A DNA stretch of 64,000 nucleotides from DASWNP01 sp036399175. GTDB lineage: Bacteria > Acidobacteriota > Blastocatellia > Pyrinomonadales > Pyrinomonadaceae. Each line of letters begins with the position of its first letter. Position 1 is the stretch's first letter. Shown here piece by piece: positions 52,588-61,016 of the stretch. Location of the stretch: contig DASWNP010000011.1 of NCBI GenBank assembly GCA_036399175.1, positions 13,970-77,969 on the forward strand, given 5' to 3'. The notes beneath the pieces were generated by a model, which saw only the letters and a program-made list of their open reading frames with translations, was not told the DNA's origin and did not search any database. The translations under genes were made by a program, and so were the position numbers.

Positions 52588-54108
52588 TCAGGGCGCGGCG
52601 GCGTCGTTTGTCTGCGTCGCCGCGGGCGTCGTGCCGGGCGACGAGTGGGCGTGCCGATAACGATGCCGGGGCGATTGCTCGACGCGCCCGTTGATGGTCG
52701 CAAGCGCGGCCAGCATGAGAAAGAGCAGCGCGTTGGCGGTGGTGTGCAGGGTGAAGTCGAAGAAGCTGTGGACGAGCACGGCGGAGCAACCGGCGAGAGC
52801 GCCGAGCGCGACGCCGCGCCGGAACAGATTTCTCGACTCCATGCGCCTGAGCGCGAGCCGAAACAGCAGCGCGACGAAGACGAGCCCCAGCAGCGCCCCG
52901 ACTATCCCTGCGTCGGAAAGCAGTTGCAGGTAATCGTTGTGCGCCTGTTCGAGACGGAAGAGAACGCCGTTGCTGCGGTCGTAGCTGGTGTAGGCGAGGC
53001 TGAAGCTGCCGAGCCCCGCGCCGATGACGGGATGGTCTCGGATGATGCCGAGCGTGCCGCGCCAGAAATGTATGCGCCCGGTGGTCGGGTCTTCGGCGCT
53101 GACTGTTCCGACCAGACGGTTGAGCGCGCCCTCGCCTCCGAAAAAGAGCACGCCGAAGAAGAGCGCGAGCACGATGGCGAAACCTAGCGCCGCGCGTTTC
53201 GCCAGTTGCCTGATGGTCGATTTCTCTCCGCCCTGGCTGTCCCTCCCGCGCTTCAGCCTCACGCCCGAAACTATCACCAGAAACATTATTTCGAAGACGA
53301 GGCTGAGCATGCCGCCGCGCGAGTTCGTCAGGATGATGGCGATGCCCATGAGCGCGGCTGCGAGAATGTAGAGCACGCGTCGCTCGCGCTCAATCGCGCC
53401 GGAGAAGAGCAGGCCGAGCGGCAGGCCGAGCGTCAGCTCCATATAGCCCGCGAAGTGATGGCGGTTGATAAAGGGGCCGAAGCCGAGGCTCTGTCTGGTT
53501 TCGCGTATGCCCAGAACCTTCTGCGGGCTGATGAAGGAGAGAATCATGCTCAGGACGGCGAGCGCGAAGCCAAAGATGATGATGTTACGTACGACGGTGC
53601 GAAGACGGCGCGGGCTGTCGATGAAGGCGAGGGCGGCAGCGAAGTAGATGAGCAGCGCGGCCAGTTGAATGAGCACGAAGCGCGTGGAGTAGGGGTCGAG
53701 CGAGAGGGTTCGTGTGGCCGGGACGGAGAGCGCGGAGGCGGTCGCGGGGTCGCTTGCGCCGAGCGGCAGCAGTTGAACTGCTCCCAGAAGGAAGAGCCCC
53801 GCGAGCGGAAGTTGGAGAGCATTGCGACTGAAGCGCAAAGCTCGCGTGCGCCAGGCATCGACGCACCACGCCATGAGAACCGCGCACGCGCCCGCGTAGA
53901 AGAGCGCCAGCGCCCAGCTATGAACCGCGCCGAAGGCGAGCGTCGAGAGCACTATCGCCAGGCAGAGCGCGAGAATGATGAAGCGGCTGGCGAGGCTGCG
54001 CGTCGTCTCAGGAAGGTCTTGCGGCTGTTGAGAGGCGAGCGTCCCCGTCGGCTGCTGCTCTGTTTGCGCCAGAGTCTGCGCCGATGCGTTGGAGGCTAAA
54101 GTCGTCAT
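52588..54108 (-). CDS. O-antigen ligase/polymerase family protein (Wzy/WaaL-like)
   Basis: This is a 506-residue polytopic protein with about eleven membrane helices after a hydrophilic start. The Wzy_C/WaaL pattern is clear: GFGPFINRHHFAGYMEL, LTNSRGGMLSL, then HPVIGAGLGSFSLAYTSYDRSNGVLFRLEQAHNDYLQLLSDAGIVGALLG with the conserved HND. It is predicted to polymerise or ligate lipid-linked glycan. The first 34 codons overlap the TPR protein gene in another frame by 101 bases; no later Met would keep the first helix. It is the second such gene in the window. Confidence 0.86.
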   Translation of the reverse strand: MTTLASNASAQTLAQTEQQPTGTLASQQPQDLPETTRSLASRFIILALCLAIVLSTLAFGAVHSWALALFYAGACAVLMAWCVDAWRTRALRFSRNALQLPLAGLFLLGAVQLLPLGASDPATASALSVPATRTLSLDPYSTRFVLIQLAALLIYFAAALAFIDSPRRLRTVVRNIIIFGFALAVLSMILSFISPQKVLGIRETRQSLGFGPFINRHHFAGYMELTLGLPLGLLFSGAIERERRVLYILAAALMGIAIILTNSRGGMLSLVFEIMFLVIVSGVRLKRGRDSQGGEKSTIRQLAKRAALGFAIVLALFFGVLFFGGEGALNRLVGTVSAEDPTTGRIHFWRGTLGIIRDHPVIGAGLGSFSLAYTSYDRSNGVLFRLEQAHNDYLQLLSDAGIVGALLGLVFVALLFRLALRRMESRNLFRRGVALGALAGCSAVLVHSFFDFTLHTTANALLFLMLAALATINGRVEQSPRHRYRHAHSSPGTTPAATQTNDAAAP

Positions 54109-55378
54109 ACCAAACTCTTCCGAAAATCGGGCACGTGCCTTCCGGACACCGGGGCAGAACTATCTGCACGGTGACGGCTTCGGCCTGTGCCGGTGTCGTG
54201 AAATCGAGGCTGACCTGCTGCCAGTCGCCTGCGTCTGCGGGCGCGGGAGCAGAGGCCGCCAGCACGCGCCCTCCTTCTCCCCTATCGATAACCTCCGCGA
54301 CGGGCGACGTGGCGCTCTTCAACTCGCTCGTGCGGATGAAGAATTCGAGACGATAACGGGTCGAGGGCTCGACGACGACGAGTTGCGAGACGTTGTTGAA
54401 GTTAAGACCCGAACGACTGTTGAAGAGCAGGCGAAGGCTGCGTCCGCCGCCGTGCGGGTTGCGCGTGTCGATGCCCATCTGCACTTGCGGGGCGGGTCGC
54501 ACCTCCCAATCGAAAGGGTTCTTCTCCGCCGCGTTGATATCTTTCTCGAAGCCGCCGTTTAAGAACTGCCCGACGGAGACTGCGCCGCCGCTCTCCGGCA
54601 CGATGCTTCGATAAACGTCGAGCGCCGCGTGGAAGCGACGCGCCTCGAAGAGCGCACGCATCAAGCCTTCGCCCGAGGCGCGCTGCGCCTTCTTCTCGTC
54701 CGCGCGCAAGGCCGACCAGACGGCTATCGCATCGTCGGCGCGCTTCTGCTTGATGAGATATTCGGCGAGCTGGGCACGCGCCTGAGCCGACTCGCCCGCC
54801 GCCGCTCTCATGCGCGCCGCGTCCCCCCCGTAGAGATTCCACGCGAGCGCGAAGATTTGCGGACGCAGTTGAGGGTCGAACTCTGCCGCACGGCGCAGCT
54901 CCGCGAAGGCTTCGTCCTGTCGTCCGGCGCGCAGCAGAAGATTTCCCAGATACCAGCGCGGCATCGCGTAGCTCGGCGCAAGCTCGACGGCACGCCTCAA
55001 GGCACGCTCGCCGCCCGCCGCGTCTCCCGCCTGCCCGCGCACGCGCCCCAGTTCGAGCCACAGACGGTAATCGTTCGGCGAAAGACTCGTCGCACGCTCG
55101 TAATGAGCCAGCGCCTCTTCGAGCGCGCCCGGCGTAAAACTGTTTCGCGCAAAGACGGCCAGAGAGTAATAGACCTGCGGGTCGTCAGGAGCGAGCCGCG
55201 CCGCGTCGTGCACGACGCCCTCGTTCGGCGGAAACTCCGCCAGAGTATTCCCGATGCACCAGCGCACAACCACCCAGGCACTGATAAGCACTGCGACGAG
55301 CGGCACGGCGAGCAGCAGCCGACGCCAAACGCCGTCCAGCCTCACAATCTTCAGTTGGCCTGAACTCGGTTGAGCCAC
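54008..55378 (-). CDS. Membrane-anchored TPR protein with carbohydrate-binding-like C-terminal domain
   Basis: The 456-residue protein has an N-terminal membrane helix (LLLAVPLVAVLISAWVVVRW, about 21-40). Four or five TPR units (about 60-240) include HYERATSLSPNDYRLWLELG and ALRRAVELAPSYAMPRWYLG. From about residue 275 a beta-sandwich resembles CBM_4_9-type domains: FLNGGFEKDI, FDWEVRPAPQ, GGGRSLRLLFNS, PSTRYRLEFFIRT, GDWQQVSLDFT and VWYDDFSLQRI. It is probably periplasmic and may hold nascent polymer near the ligase-like protein whose gene overlaps it. The last about 25 residues are low complexity and lie in the overlap. Confidence 0.8.
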   Translation of the reverse strand: MAQPSSGQLKIVRLDGVWRRLLLAVPLVAVLISAWVVVRWCIGNTLAEFPPNEGVVHDAARLAPDDPQVYYSLAVFARNSFTPGALEEALAHYERATSLSPNDYRLWLELGRVRGQAGDAAGGERALRRAVELAPSYAMPRWYLGNLLLRAGRQDEAFAELRRAAEFDPQLRPQIFALAWNLYGGDAARMRAAAGESAQARAQLAEYLIKQKRADDAIAVWSALRADEKKAQRASGEGLMRALFEARRFHAALDVYRSIVPESGGAVSVGQFLNGGFEKDINAAEKNPFDWEVRPAPQVQMGIDTRNPHGGGRSLRLLFNSRSGLNFNNVSQLVVVEPSTRYRLEFFIRTSELKSATSPVAEVIDRGEGGRVLAASAPAPADAGDWQQVSLDFTTPAQAEAVTVQIVLPRCPEGTCPIFGRVWYDDFSLQRIGADSGANRAAADGDARLSTAARPS

Positions 55379-55387
55379 GATAGTTTC

Positions 55388-55474
55388 AATGATGAATGCG
55401 GCAGTGTGAATGATGAATTAAAAGACAGAGGCTTTCTGCTTTTCATTCCGCATTCATCGTTCAGCATTCATCAA
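55388..55474. repeat. Heptad inverted-repeat element HR12 (ATGATGA/ATGCGGC words)
   Basis: The left arm (55388-55419) has degenerate ATGATGA-type heptads and the right arm (55443-55474) has the complement. The apex on the minus strand is gaaaagcagaaagcctctg followed by tctttt. The array contains the TGA stop (55471-55473) of the WecA-like fusion gene. Confidence 0.85.
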
Positions 55475-57288
55475 TTTTCTCTGAGCGTGTCTATCTGTAT
55501 GCGCATGCGTTTGAGGCTGACGCGCGCCTCTTCGCAGGCGCGCATGATTTCTTTGACGCGTGCTTCGGAGAATTTCGAGCTGGAGATGAGCACTTCTTCG
55601 ACGCGCTGCTGCTCGCAGATGCCGCGCAGGCTGCCGTTGCCGCCGAAGACGCGCAGGCCGTGTATGACCTTGCCCTTCTTGCGCGCGTCGTCATCGACGA
55701 AGCCGACGGGCGTATATTGCAGTTCGTGGTTGTTGAGTATCTCGCGCAGCAGGAGTTCTCCTCCGTCGCCCGCGCCGTAGATGAGCACGCGCGTTCCCGC
55801 GCCGCCCGTGCCAGCCGGAATTATCCGGCGGAAGAGGCGAAAGGCGATGCGGCTTCCGGCCAGAAGCATCAGCAGAATCATGCCGTCGAGAACGAAGACA
55901 GCGCGCGAGTAGCCCTCGAAGCGAAAGGCGAAGAGAATCGCCAGCACGCTCAAAATCGAGCTGACGGCGACGGCCTTGCCGTAGACCAGAAGGTTGTCGA
56001 GGCTCACGTAGCGCCAGATGCCTCTGTAGACGCCCATCACGAGAAAGGTCGCCATCTTGACGAAGACGAGCACGGGGATAGTGCGAATGAAAGCCGCGCG
56101 CTCGACGCCTCCGGTCACAGGGCCGAAGAGCAGCAGGTATGCGAAGTAGTAAGAGAGCCCGATGAGCGCGATGTCGAGAAAAACCTCGAAGATGCGCCGC
56201 TTGTAAGAGAGGTCAACGAGAAAAGCGACGATGGGCTTATCGCGCGCCACCGCCGCCTCGTCTTCGTCGTACACCTTGACGCCCGCAAGGTAAACGCCGA
56301 CGAGCGTCAAGACCACCGTGAAGCCGAGGATGGCGGCCAGACTCACGTCGAGCTTCACCTCGCGCACGAGCATCGCCGTCAGCCCCGAGAGCGCGGCGAA
56401 TCCGTAGAGCATCCACACCGCCCGTCGCTCCGACATCCCGAGCGCAACCAGCCTGTGCGAAGTGTGGTCGCGCCCGCCCTGCGAGGCGGCGCGGCCTGAG
56501 AGCTTCCTGAGCACCGTGACGAAGGTCGTGTCGAAAATCGGGATGAAGAGAATCAGGACGGGCACGGCCAGCACGGGCAGGAAGCTTCGGGAGCGTCCGC
56601 CCGTCGCGTTCAGAAGCGACGTGCTCGCCAGAAAGAAGCCGATGAACATCGACCCGCAGTCGCCCATGAAGATGGAGGCCGGCTTCGAGTTGTAAATCAG
56701 AAATCCGAGGAGCGCCGAGGCGAAGACGGCGAGCATCAAAGCTTCGGTCAACTGCCCGTTGGCGACCAGATTGAAGGTCAGGAAGGCGGAGGCGATGGCG
56801 GCGATTCCGGCCGCGAGGCCGTCCATGTTGTCGAGCAGGTTGATGGCGTTGGTGATGCCGATGAGCCAGAAGAGCGTTATCAGCATGTTGAGAGAGACCG
56901 AGCCTGTCCAGGGCAGCGTGAGTCCGCCGATGCTCGTCGCGCCGAAAAAGACGATGACCGTTGCGCCCATCACCTGCCCGATGAGCTTCTGGTAAGGCTT
57001 GATGTGCAGGAGGTCGTCGATGAGGCCGAGGAGAAACAGAAACGCGCTCACGCACATCACCAGAAACGTCTGCGGCGTGTGCGGCACGACGGTCAGATAG
57101 GCGACGGCGACCGCGCCGAAAATCGCCACTCCGCCCATCATCGCCGTCGGCTTTCGATGCCACCTGTCCAGTCTCGGCTTCGCCACCATCCCGAATCGAC
57201 GCGCCACGGCGCGCACCAGAGGCGTCAGTCCTACCGCCAACGCGAACGACAAGGCACTAGCAATAATCAACTGCGTACTAAAAGGCAT
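55471..57288 (-). CDS. WecA/MraY-like phosphosugar transferase fused to a membrane-Rossmann domain
   Basis: The protein has about 605 residues from the ATG of MPFSTQLI (57286-57288); a TTG upstream is also open. The N-terminal half is an undecaprenyl-phosphate HexNAc-1-phosphate transferase: PRLDRWHRKPTAMMGG, GLIDDLLHIKPYQKL (the Asp-Asp motif), NLLDNMDGLAAG, NSKPASIFMGDCGSM and HTSHRLVALGMSERRAVW. A four-helix membrane region follows (about 365-470), then a nucleotide-binding Rossmann domain (RVLIYGAGDGGELLLREI to the end). This second half resembles the N-terminal half of CapD/FlaA1-type proteins without their epimerase domain. It should prime a second lipid-linked glycan. Confidence 0.88.
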   Translation of the reverse strand: MPFSTQLIIASALSFALAVGLTPLVRAVARRFGMVAKPRLDRWHRKPTAMMGGVAIFGAVAVAYLTVVPHTPQTFLVMCVSAFLFLLGLIDDLLHIKPYQKLIGQVMGATVIVFFGATSIGGLTLPWTGSVSLNMLITLFWLIGITNAINLLDNMDGLAAGIAAIASAFLTFNLVANGQLTEALMLAVFASALLGFLIYNSKPASIFMGDCGSMFIGFFLASTSLLNATGGRSRSFLPVLAVPVLILFIPIFDTTFVTVLRKLSGRAASQGGRDHTSHRLVALGMSERRAVWMLYGFAALSGLTAMLVREVKLDVSLAAILGFTVVLTLVGVYLAGVKVYDEDEAAVARDKPIVAFLVDLSYKRRIFEVFLDIALIGLSYYFAYLLLFGPVTGGVERAAFIRTIPVLVFVKMATFLVMGVYRGIWRYVSLDNLLVYGKAVAVSSILSVLAILFAFRFEGYSRAVFVLDGMILLMLLAGSRIAFRLFRRIIPAGTGGAGTRVLIYGAGDGGELLLREILNNHELQYTPVGFVDDDARKKGKVIHGLRVFGGNGSLRGICEQQRVEEVLISSSKFSEARVKEIMRACEEARVSLKRMRIQIDTLREN

Positions 57289-57359
57289 ACTTCGGCTTAA
57301 TAAATAAGTTATTGAGAGAGCGCTCAAAAGCTATTCGATGTGACGAGATAAATCAAGCC

Positions 57360-57447
57360 GGTAAATGGTGAATAGCAAATGGATAAAAAACTTCAATCGT
57401 CAATGGAAAGAGAAGTGTCTTTCATCATTCACCATTTACTATTCACC
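57360..57447. repeat. Heptad inverted-repeat element HR13 (GTAAATG/GTGAATA words)
   Basis: The left arm (57360-57385) has GTAAATG, GTGAATA and GCAAATG. The right arm (57421-57447) has the complement. The apex on the minus strand is tgaaagacacttctctttc. The TGA stop of the response-regulator gene (57443-57445) lies in the right arm. Confidence 0.85.
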
Positions 57448-57844
57448 TCTCGGCGGTCATCGGCAGGTAGCGGTTGAGGAGATTCTTGAGCTGTTCGTGG
57501 TCGATGGGCTTGGTTAAGTACTGGTTGCACCCGGCCTTGATGGCCTTGATGTGGAGGTCTACGGCCTCGTAGGCCGTGAGCGCGATGATGGGGACTTCGA
57601 GCATCTCCGGGTTTTCACGAATCTGGCGGACTGCCGAAATGCCCGTCTGCTGCGGCAGCCAGATGTCCATCAGAATCAGCGCCGGGCGCTCCCTCAAAGC
57701 CACCTCCACCGCCTGATGCCCGTCCGACGCCTCGACCACGCGGCAACCCCTGTACTCCAGAGTTTTTCTCAGAAGTATCCGAATCTCGTCGTAGTCGTCC
57801 ACGACCAGCACCGTCGGCCTCGCTCGCTCTTCTTCGCTCTGCAT
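57443..57844 (-). CDS. Single-domain response regulator (CheY-like receiver)
   Basis: The protein has 133 residues from the ATG at 57842-57844, which has a GGGAGG ribosome site; a longer frame begins at 57907. The acidic pocket is Asp16/Asp17, the phosphorylation site is Asp60 (LILMDIWLP), the switch Thr is 90 (IIALTAYE) and the conserved Lys is 112 (LTKPID). There is no output domain, so it should act through protein contact with a partner, possibly a kinase or a diguanylate cyclase elsewhere. It lies between the epimerase and WecA-like genes. Confidence 0.92.
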   Translation of the reverse strand: MQSEEERARPTVLVVDDYDEIRILLRKTLEYRGCRVVEASDGHQAVEVALRERPALILMDIWLPQQTGISAVRQIRENPEMLEVPIIALTAYEAVDLHIKAIKAGCNQYLTKPIDHEQLKNLLNRYLPMTAER

Positions 57845-57996
57845 GCTTCGACCTCCCGGGTCGGCGGAAAGAAAATTTCTGGTCGGGGATGTGTGAGCCG
57901 CCGCCACTTCTATTTCAAATCCCGCCCAGAGTCAATGTCTCCCGCTCGGAAGCGCGCTCTCTGCCCCGGCAAATAGCCGCGCCCCTCGTTCGGCTC

Positions 57997-58968
57997 TCAA
58001 TCTCTCTGCTGGCCGCTATGGTAAGCGATGACGCTTTGCAGGATGCCGTCGAGCTTCATCTGCGGGCGAAAGTCGATGAGCTTGGCGAGCTTGGAGGTAT
58101 CGGGGATGCGGCGCGGCATGTCCTCGAAGCCCTCTTCGTAAGCCTCGTCGTAGGGGACGAGGACGATCTCCGATTCGGATTTGGTCAACTCCTTGATGCG
58201 CTCGGCCAGCTCAAGGATGCTGACCTCTTCGGTCGAGCCGACGTTGAAGACCTGCCCGACCGCGCCTTCGTGATCCATCAGCTTGATGAGAGCGCCGACC
58301 ACGTCGCCGACGTAGCCGAAGCAGCGCGTCTGTTTGCCGTCGCCGTAGACGGTGAGCGGACGCCCCGCGAGAGCCTGCCTGACGAAGGTCGGGATAACCA
58401 TTCCGTATTGCCCGGTCTGCCTCGGCCCGACCGTGTTGAAGAGTCGGACGACGATGGTCGGCAGTTTCCTTTCGCGCCAGTAGGCGAGGGCTAAGAATTC
58501 GTCGATGGCTTTCGAGCAGGCGTAAGACCAGCGCCCCTTCGTCGTCGCGCCCATCACCAGATTTCCGTCCTCGCGGAATGGCACTTCGCTTGAGAGACCG
58601 TAGACCTCTGAAGTCGAGGCCACGAGCACTTTCTTCTTCTTCTTGTTGGCCTGCGCGAGCACGACTTCCGTGCAGTGGACGTTGGTCTCGATAGTTCTCA
58701 CCGGAGATTCGACGATGAGCTTGACGCCGACGGCCGCCGCCAGATGAAAAATCACGTCGCATTGATCGACCAGCTCGGCGACGAGCGGCTGGTCGTGGAC
58801 GCTGCCAATCGTGTAATGAAAGCGCGGGTGACGCTTGACGTGCGCGATATTTTCGATTGAGCCGGTCGAGAGGTCGTCGATACAGAAAACCTCGTCGCCG
58901 CGCTCGAGATATGCGTCGGTCAGGTGCGAACCGATGAAGCCTGCCCCGCCTGTGATTAAAACTCGCAA
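57997..58968 (-). CDS. NAD-dependent nucleotide-sugar epimerase/dehydratase
   Basis: This 323-residue extended short-chain dehydrogenase has GGAGFIGSH (7-15), FHLAAAVGVKLIVESPV, ASTSEVYG and the catalytic Tyr149/Lys153 in WSYACSKAIDE. VRLFNTVGPRQTG and YGDGKQTRCFGYVGDVV are also typical. It belongs with UDP-glucose 4-epimerase-like proteins often seen in EPS loci; whether it acts as a 4-epimerase, dehydratase or decarboxylase cannot be decided from sequence. It lies downstream of the GT4 gene at 59027. Confidence 0.88.
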   Translation of the reverse strand: MRVLITGGAGFIGSHLTDAYLERGDEVFCIDDLSTGSIENIAHVKRHPRFHYTIGSVHDQPLVAELVDQCDVIFHLAAAVGVKLIVESPVRTIETNVHCTEVVLAQANKKKKKVLVASTSEVYGLSSEVPFREDGNLVMGATTKGRWSYACSKAIDEFLALAYWRERKLPTIVVRLFNTVGPRQTGQYGMVIPTFVRQALAGRPLTVYGDGKQTRCFGYVGDVVGALIKLMDHEGAVGQVFNVGSTEEVSILELAERIKELTKSESEIVLVPYDEAYEEGFEDMPRRIPDTSKLAKLIDFRPQMKLDGILQSVIAYHSGQQRD

Positions 58969-59026
58969 AAATTTACGTCTCCTTATCCGAATTGAGCTTG
59001 AGAAGGTATCAGTTCGTGAGGAAAAA

Positions 59027-60427
59027 TCAAAAGGCGGAGCGTCTCTCGGCCTCTTCCTTCGCCCATTCGGCCCCGCTTCCCTTCTCTTTTCCGGCCTGCG
59101 TCCGCGTCAGCTCTTCGTAAAGCTTCGTCACGTCAGCGACCAGACGGCGGACTGAAAACTCCCTCTCCACGTAGGCGCGACCGCGCGCTCCAAGCTCGCG
59201 CCGCAGCTCTTCGTCAGCCGCCAGACGCACGAGCGCCGACGCCATTCCCTCGACATCGCCCGAACCGACTCGCACTCCGCGCTCGCAAATCCTGTAGCCG
59301 CCCTCGTGCTCAGACGTTGATTCGGCTCCGACGGCTTCTCCGAGCAAATCGACGACGCCGCCGACAGCCGTCGCCACCACCGCGCGCTCGCTCGCCATCG
59401 CTTCAATCAAAGTCAGAGGCGTGCCCTCGTTCAGAGAAGAGAGGGCGACTACGTCAAGTGCGGCGTAGAAATTCTCCGGGTCTCGGAGCGTGCCCGTGAA
59501 GGTCACTTCCGCATCGTCGAGCCCGAGCGTGCGCGCATACTCTTCAAGCTCGCGGCGCAGGTGGCCGTCGCCGACGACGAGAAAACGCATTCGCGGCGCG
59601 CGCCCTTCGCTGCCGCCTGCGCCCGGCGCAGGCTTCTCCGTCTGCCGCTGCCCTTCGTGCTTCTGCTGCCGCACATCTTCTTCGCGCGTGCGCTTCGTGC
59701 GCGCGGCGGCTTCCAGAAAGAGCCTGTGGTTTTTAACTTCCGTCAGCCGCCCGACGATGCCGACGAGCAGAACGTCGTCCGTCTCGTTTGCGCCAAAGCG
59801 TGCCCGCGCAGCGCGCCGACGCGTCTCCCGGCCGTCGAAGACCTCCGTCTCCAGCCCGAGTGGAATAACCGCGAACTGCTCGCGGCGTCCGACTCGAAAC
59901 TCTCCGTGTATCTCCCTGAGCTGCTGCGGGCTGATGACGACGATGCGGTCTGTCGAGAGCCGCGCCAGCGCCCGCTCGATAGAGAGAAAGATGCGCGTCT
60001 TCAAAGCGCCGTAGTAGCTGTGAAAGACGTGGCCGTGATACGTGTGCACGAAGCGGCAACGGCGCGGGCGACCGGCGAGCGCGGCGGGCGTCAGCCAACG
60101 GTAGAGCATTCCTGCGAGGCGTCCCGCCGTGCCAGCTTTCGCCGTGTGCGTGTGCACGATGTCCGGCTTGAGCCTGACGAGCAGCCGGTAGAGCTTCCAA
60201 ATCGTCAAGACATCCTTCGGCGAAATCTCCCGGCTCATCTCCGGAATAACAACCGGCTCGACTCCCAGCGCCGCCGCGAAGTAGCTCATATCATCTTCGC
60301 CCGGCGCAACAGTCCCCGACACAAGCACCGACTCGTGCCCCGCACGCGCGAGCGCCGCCGTCAGCCATGCCACGTGCCGCGCCGGGCCGCCGACGTTCAG
60401 ACGCGCGATGATGCGAACAATTCTCAT
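59027..60427 (-). CDS. Glycosyltransferase family 4 (GT-B fold)
   Basis: The 466-residue protein has an N-terminal domain with MRIVRIIARLNVGGPARHVAWL, HTHTAKAGTAGRLAG and VHTYHGHVFHSYYG. The C-terminal domain has LLVGIVGRLTEVKNHRLFLEAA, FLVVGDGHLRRELE, VTFTGTLRDPENFYAALDVVALSSLNEGTPLTLIEAMASERAVVATAVGG. It is insert-rich: about 30 Arg/Glu-rich residues between the two typical GT4 strands (EEDVRQQKHEGQ region). It resembles transferases acting early on lipid-linked GlcNAc-type sugars, but the donor is uncertain. Confidence 0.88.
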   Translation of the reverse strand: MRIVRIIARLNVGGPARHVAWLTAALARAGHESVLVSGTVAPGEDDMSYFAAALGVEPVVIPEMSREISPKDVLTIWKLYRLLVRLKPDIVHTHTAKAGTAGRLAGMLYRWLTPAALAGRPRRCRFVHTYHGHVFHSYYGALKTRIFLSIERALARLSTDRIVVISPQQLREIHGEFRVGRREQFAVIPLGLETEVFDGRETRRRAARARFGANETDDVLLVGIVGRLTEVKNHRLFLEAAARTKRTREEDVRQQKHEGQRQTEKPAPGAGGSEGRAPRMRFLVVGDGHLRRELEEYARTLGLDDAEVTFTGTLRDPENFYAALDVVALSSLNEGTPLTLIEAMASERAVVATAVGGVVDLLGEAVGAESTSEHEGGYRICERGVRVGSGDVEGMASALVRLAADEELRRELGARGRAYVEREFSVRRLVADVTKLYEELTRTQAGKEKGSGAEWAKEEAERRSAF

Positions 60428-60431
60428 CGTA

Positions 60432-60520
60432 AACGATGGACGATGGACGATGGACGATGGACGATGGACGAAAACGGACTGGCTCTCGTCTATCGTCTAT
60501 GGTCTATCGTCAATCGTCTA
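60432..60520. repeat. Heptad inverted-repeat element HR14 with five perfect CGATGGA copies
   Basis: Bases 60434-60468 are five uninterrupted perfect copies of CGATGGA. The opposite arm (about 60485-60518) is an imperfect complement with TATCGTC/TATGGTC units and encodes the last codons and the TGA stop (60510-60512) of the cupin gene. The apex region gagagccagtccgtttt resembles part of HR2. Confidence 0.93.
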
Positions 60521-61016
60521 ACTTAAAAATCGTGTCGGGGTCGTCTTCGTGCCTGATTTCGTCGATGGGAGATTTGCGGTCTGTGCCCATGAAGAGGCGG
60601 TTGGGGAAGTTGATGACGATGCCGGGCTCGTGGCTGATGTTGCGGTAGGCGTGGACGACGCCTTTGGGGACGAGCACGGAGGCGGGATTGTCCGCGCCGA
60701 CGTGGAGCGTCATCACGTAACGGAAGGTCTCGGAATCAGGGCGATTGTCCCAGAGGCGCAGCTTGAAGTTGGCCGGGCCGATGAAGCAGAAGAAGTCCGC
60801 CTGGTCTTCGTGCTCGTGTGGCCCGCGCTGGACGTGCGGCTGCGAAAGGGAGATGTAGCCCATCTGCGGATGAAACTCTTCCTTAAGCTCGTCGTGCCGA
60901 AACAGCTCGGCGAGCCAGCCGCGCTCGTCCACGTACTTGCGAAGCTGCCTGACCTCGACATCAAGAATCTTGCCGCGCTTGAACTCTTCAGCGTGCGCTT
61001 CCGGCCTGGGCTGCAT
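60510..61016 (-). CDS. RmlC-like cupin, dTDP-4-dehydrorhamnose 3,5-epimerase family
   Basis: The 168-residue protein has a double-stranded beta-helix fold. VRQLRKYVDERGWLAELFRHDEL matches the N-terminus of the RmlC family; QRGPHEHEDQADFF supplies the conserved His region, though altered from the canonical R-x-x-H-x-Q, and PKGVVHAYRN and NFPNRLF follow. It may be a sugar 3,5-epimerase or a 3,4-ketoisomerase-like relative. The start overlaps the RmlA-like gene by 29 bases, which supports joint action on a dTDP-sugar. The C-terminal LDD and stop come from heptad element HR14. Confidence 0.82.
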   Translation of the reverse strand: MQPRPEAHAEEFKRGKILDVEVRQLRKYVDERGWLAELFRHDELKEEFHPQMGYISLSQPHVQRGPHEHEDQADFFCFIGPANFKLRLWDNRPDSETFRYVMTLHVGADNPASVLVPKGVVHAYRNISHEPGIVINFPNRLFMGTDRKSPIDEIRHEDDPDTIFKLDD

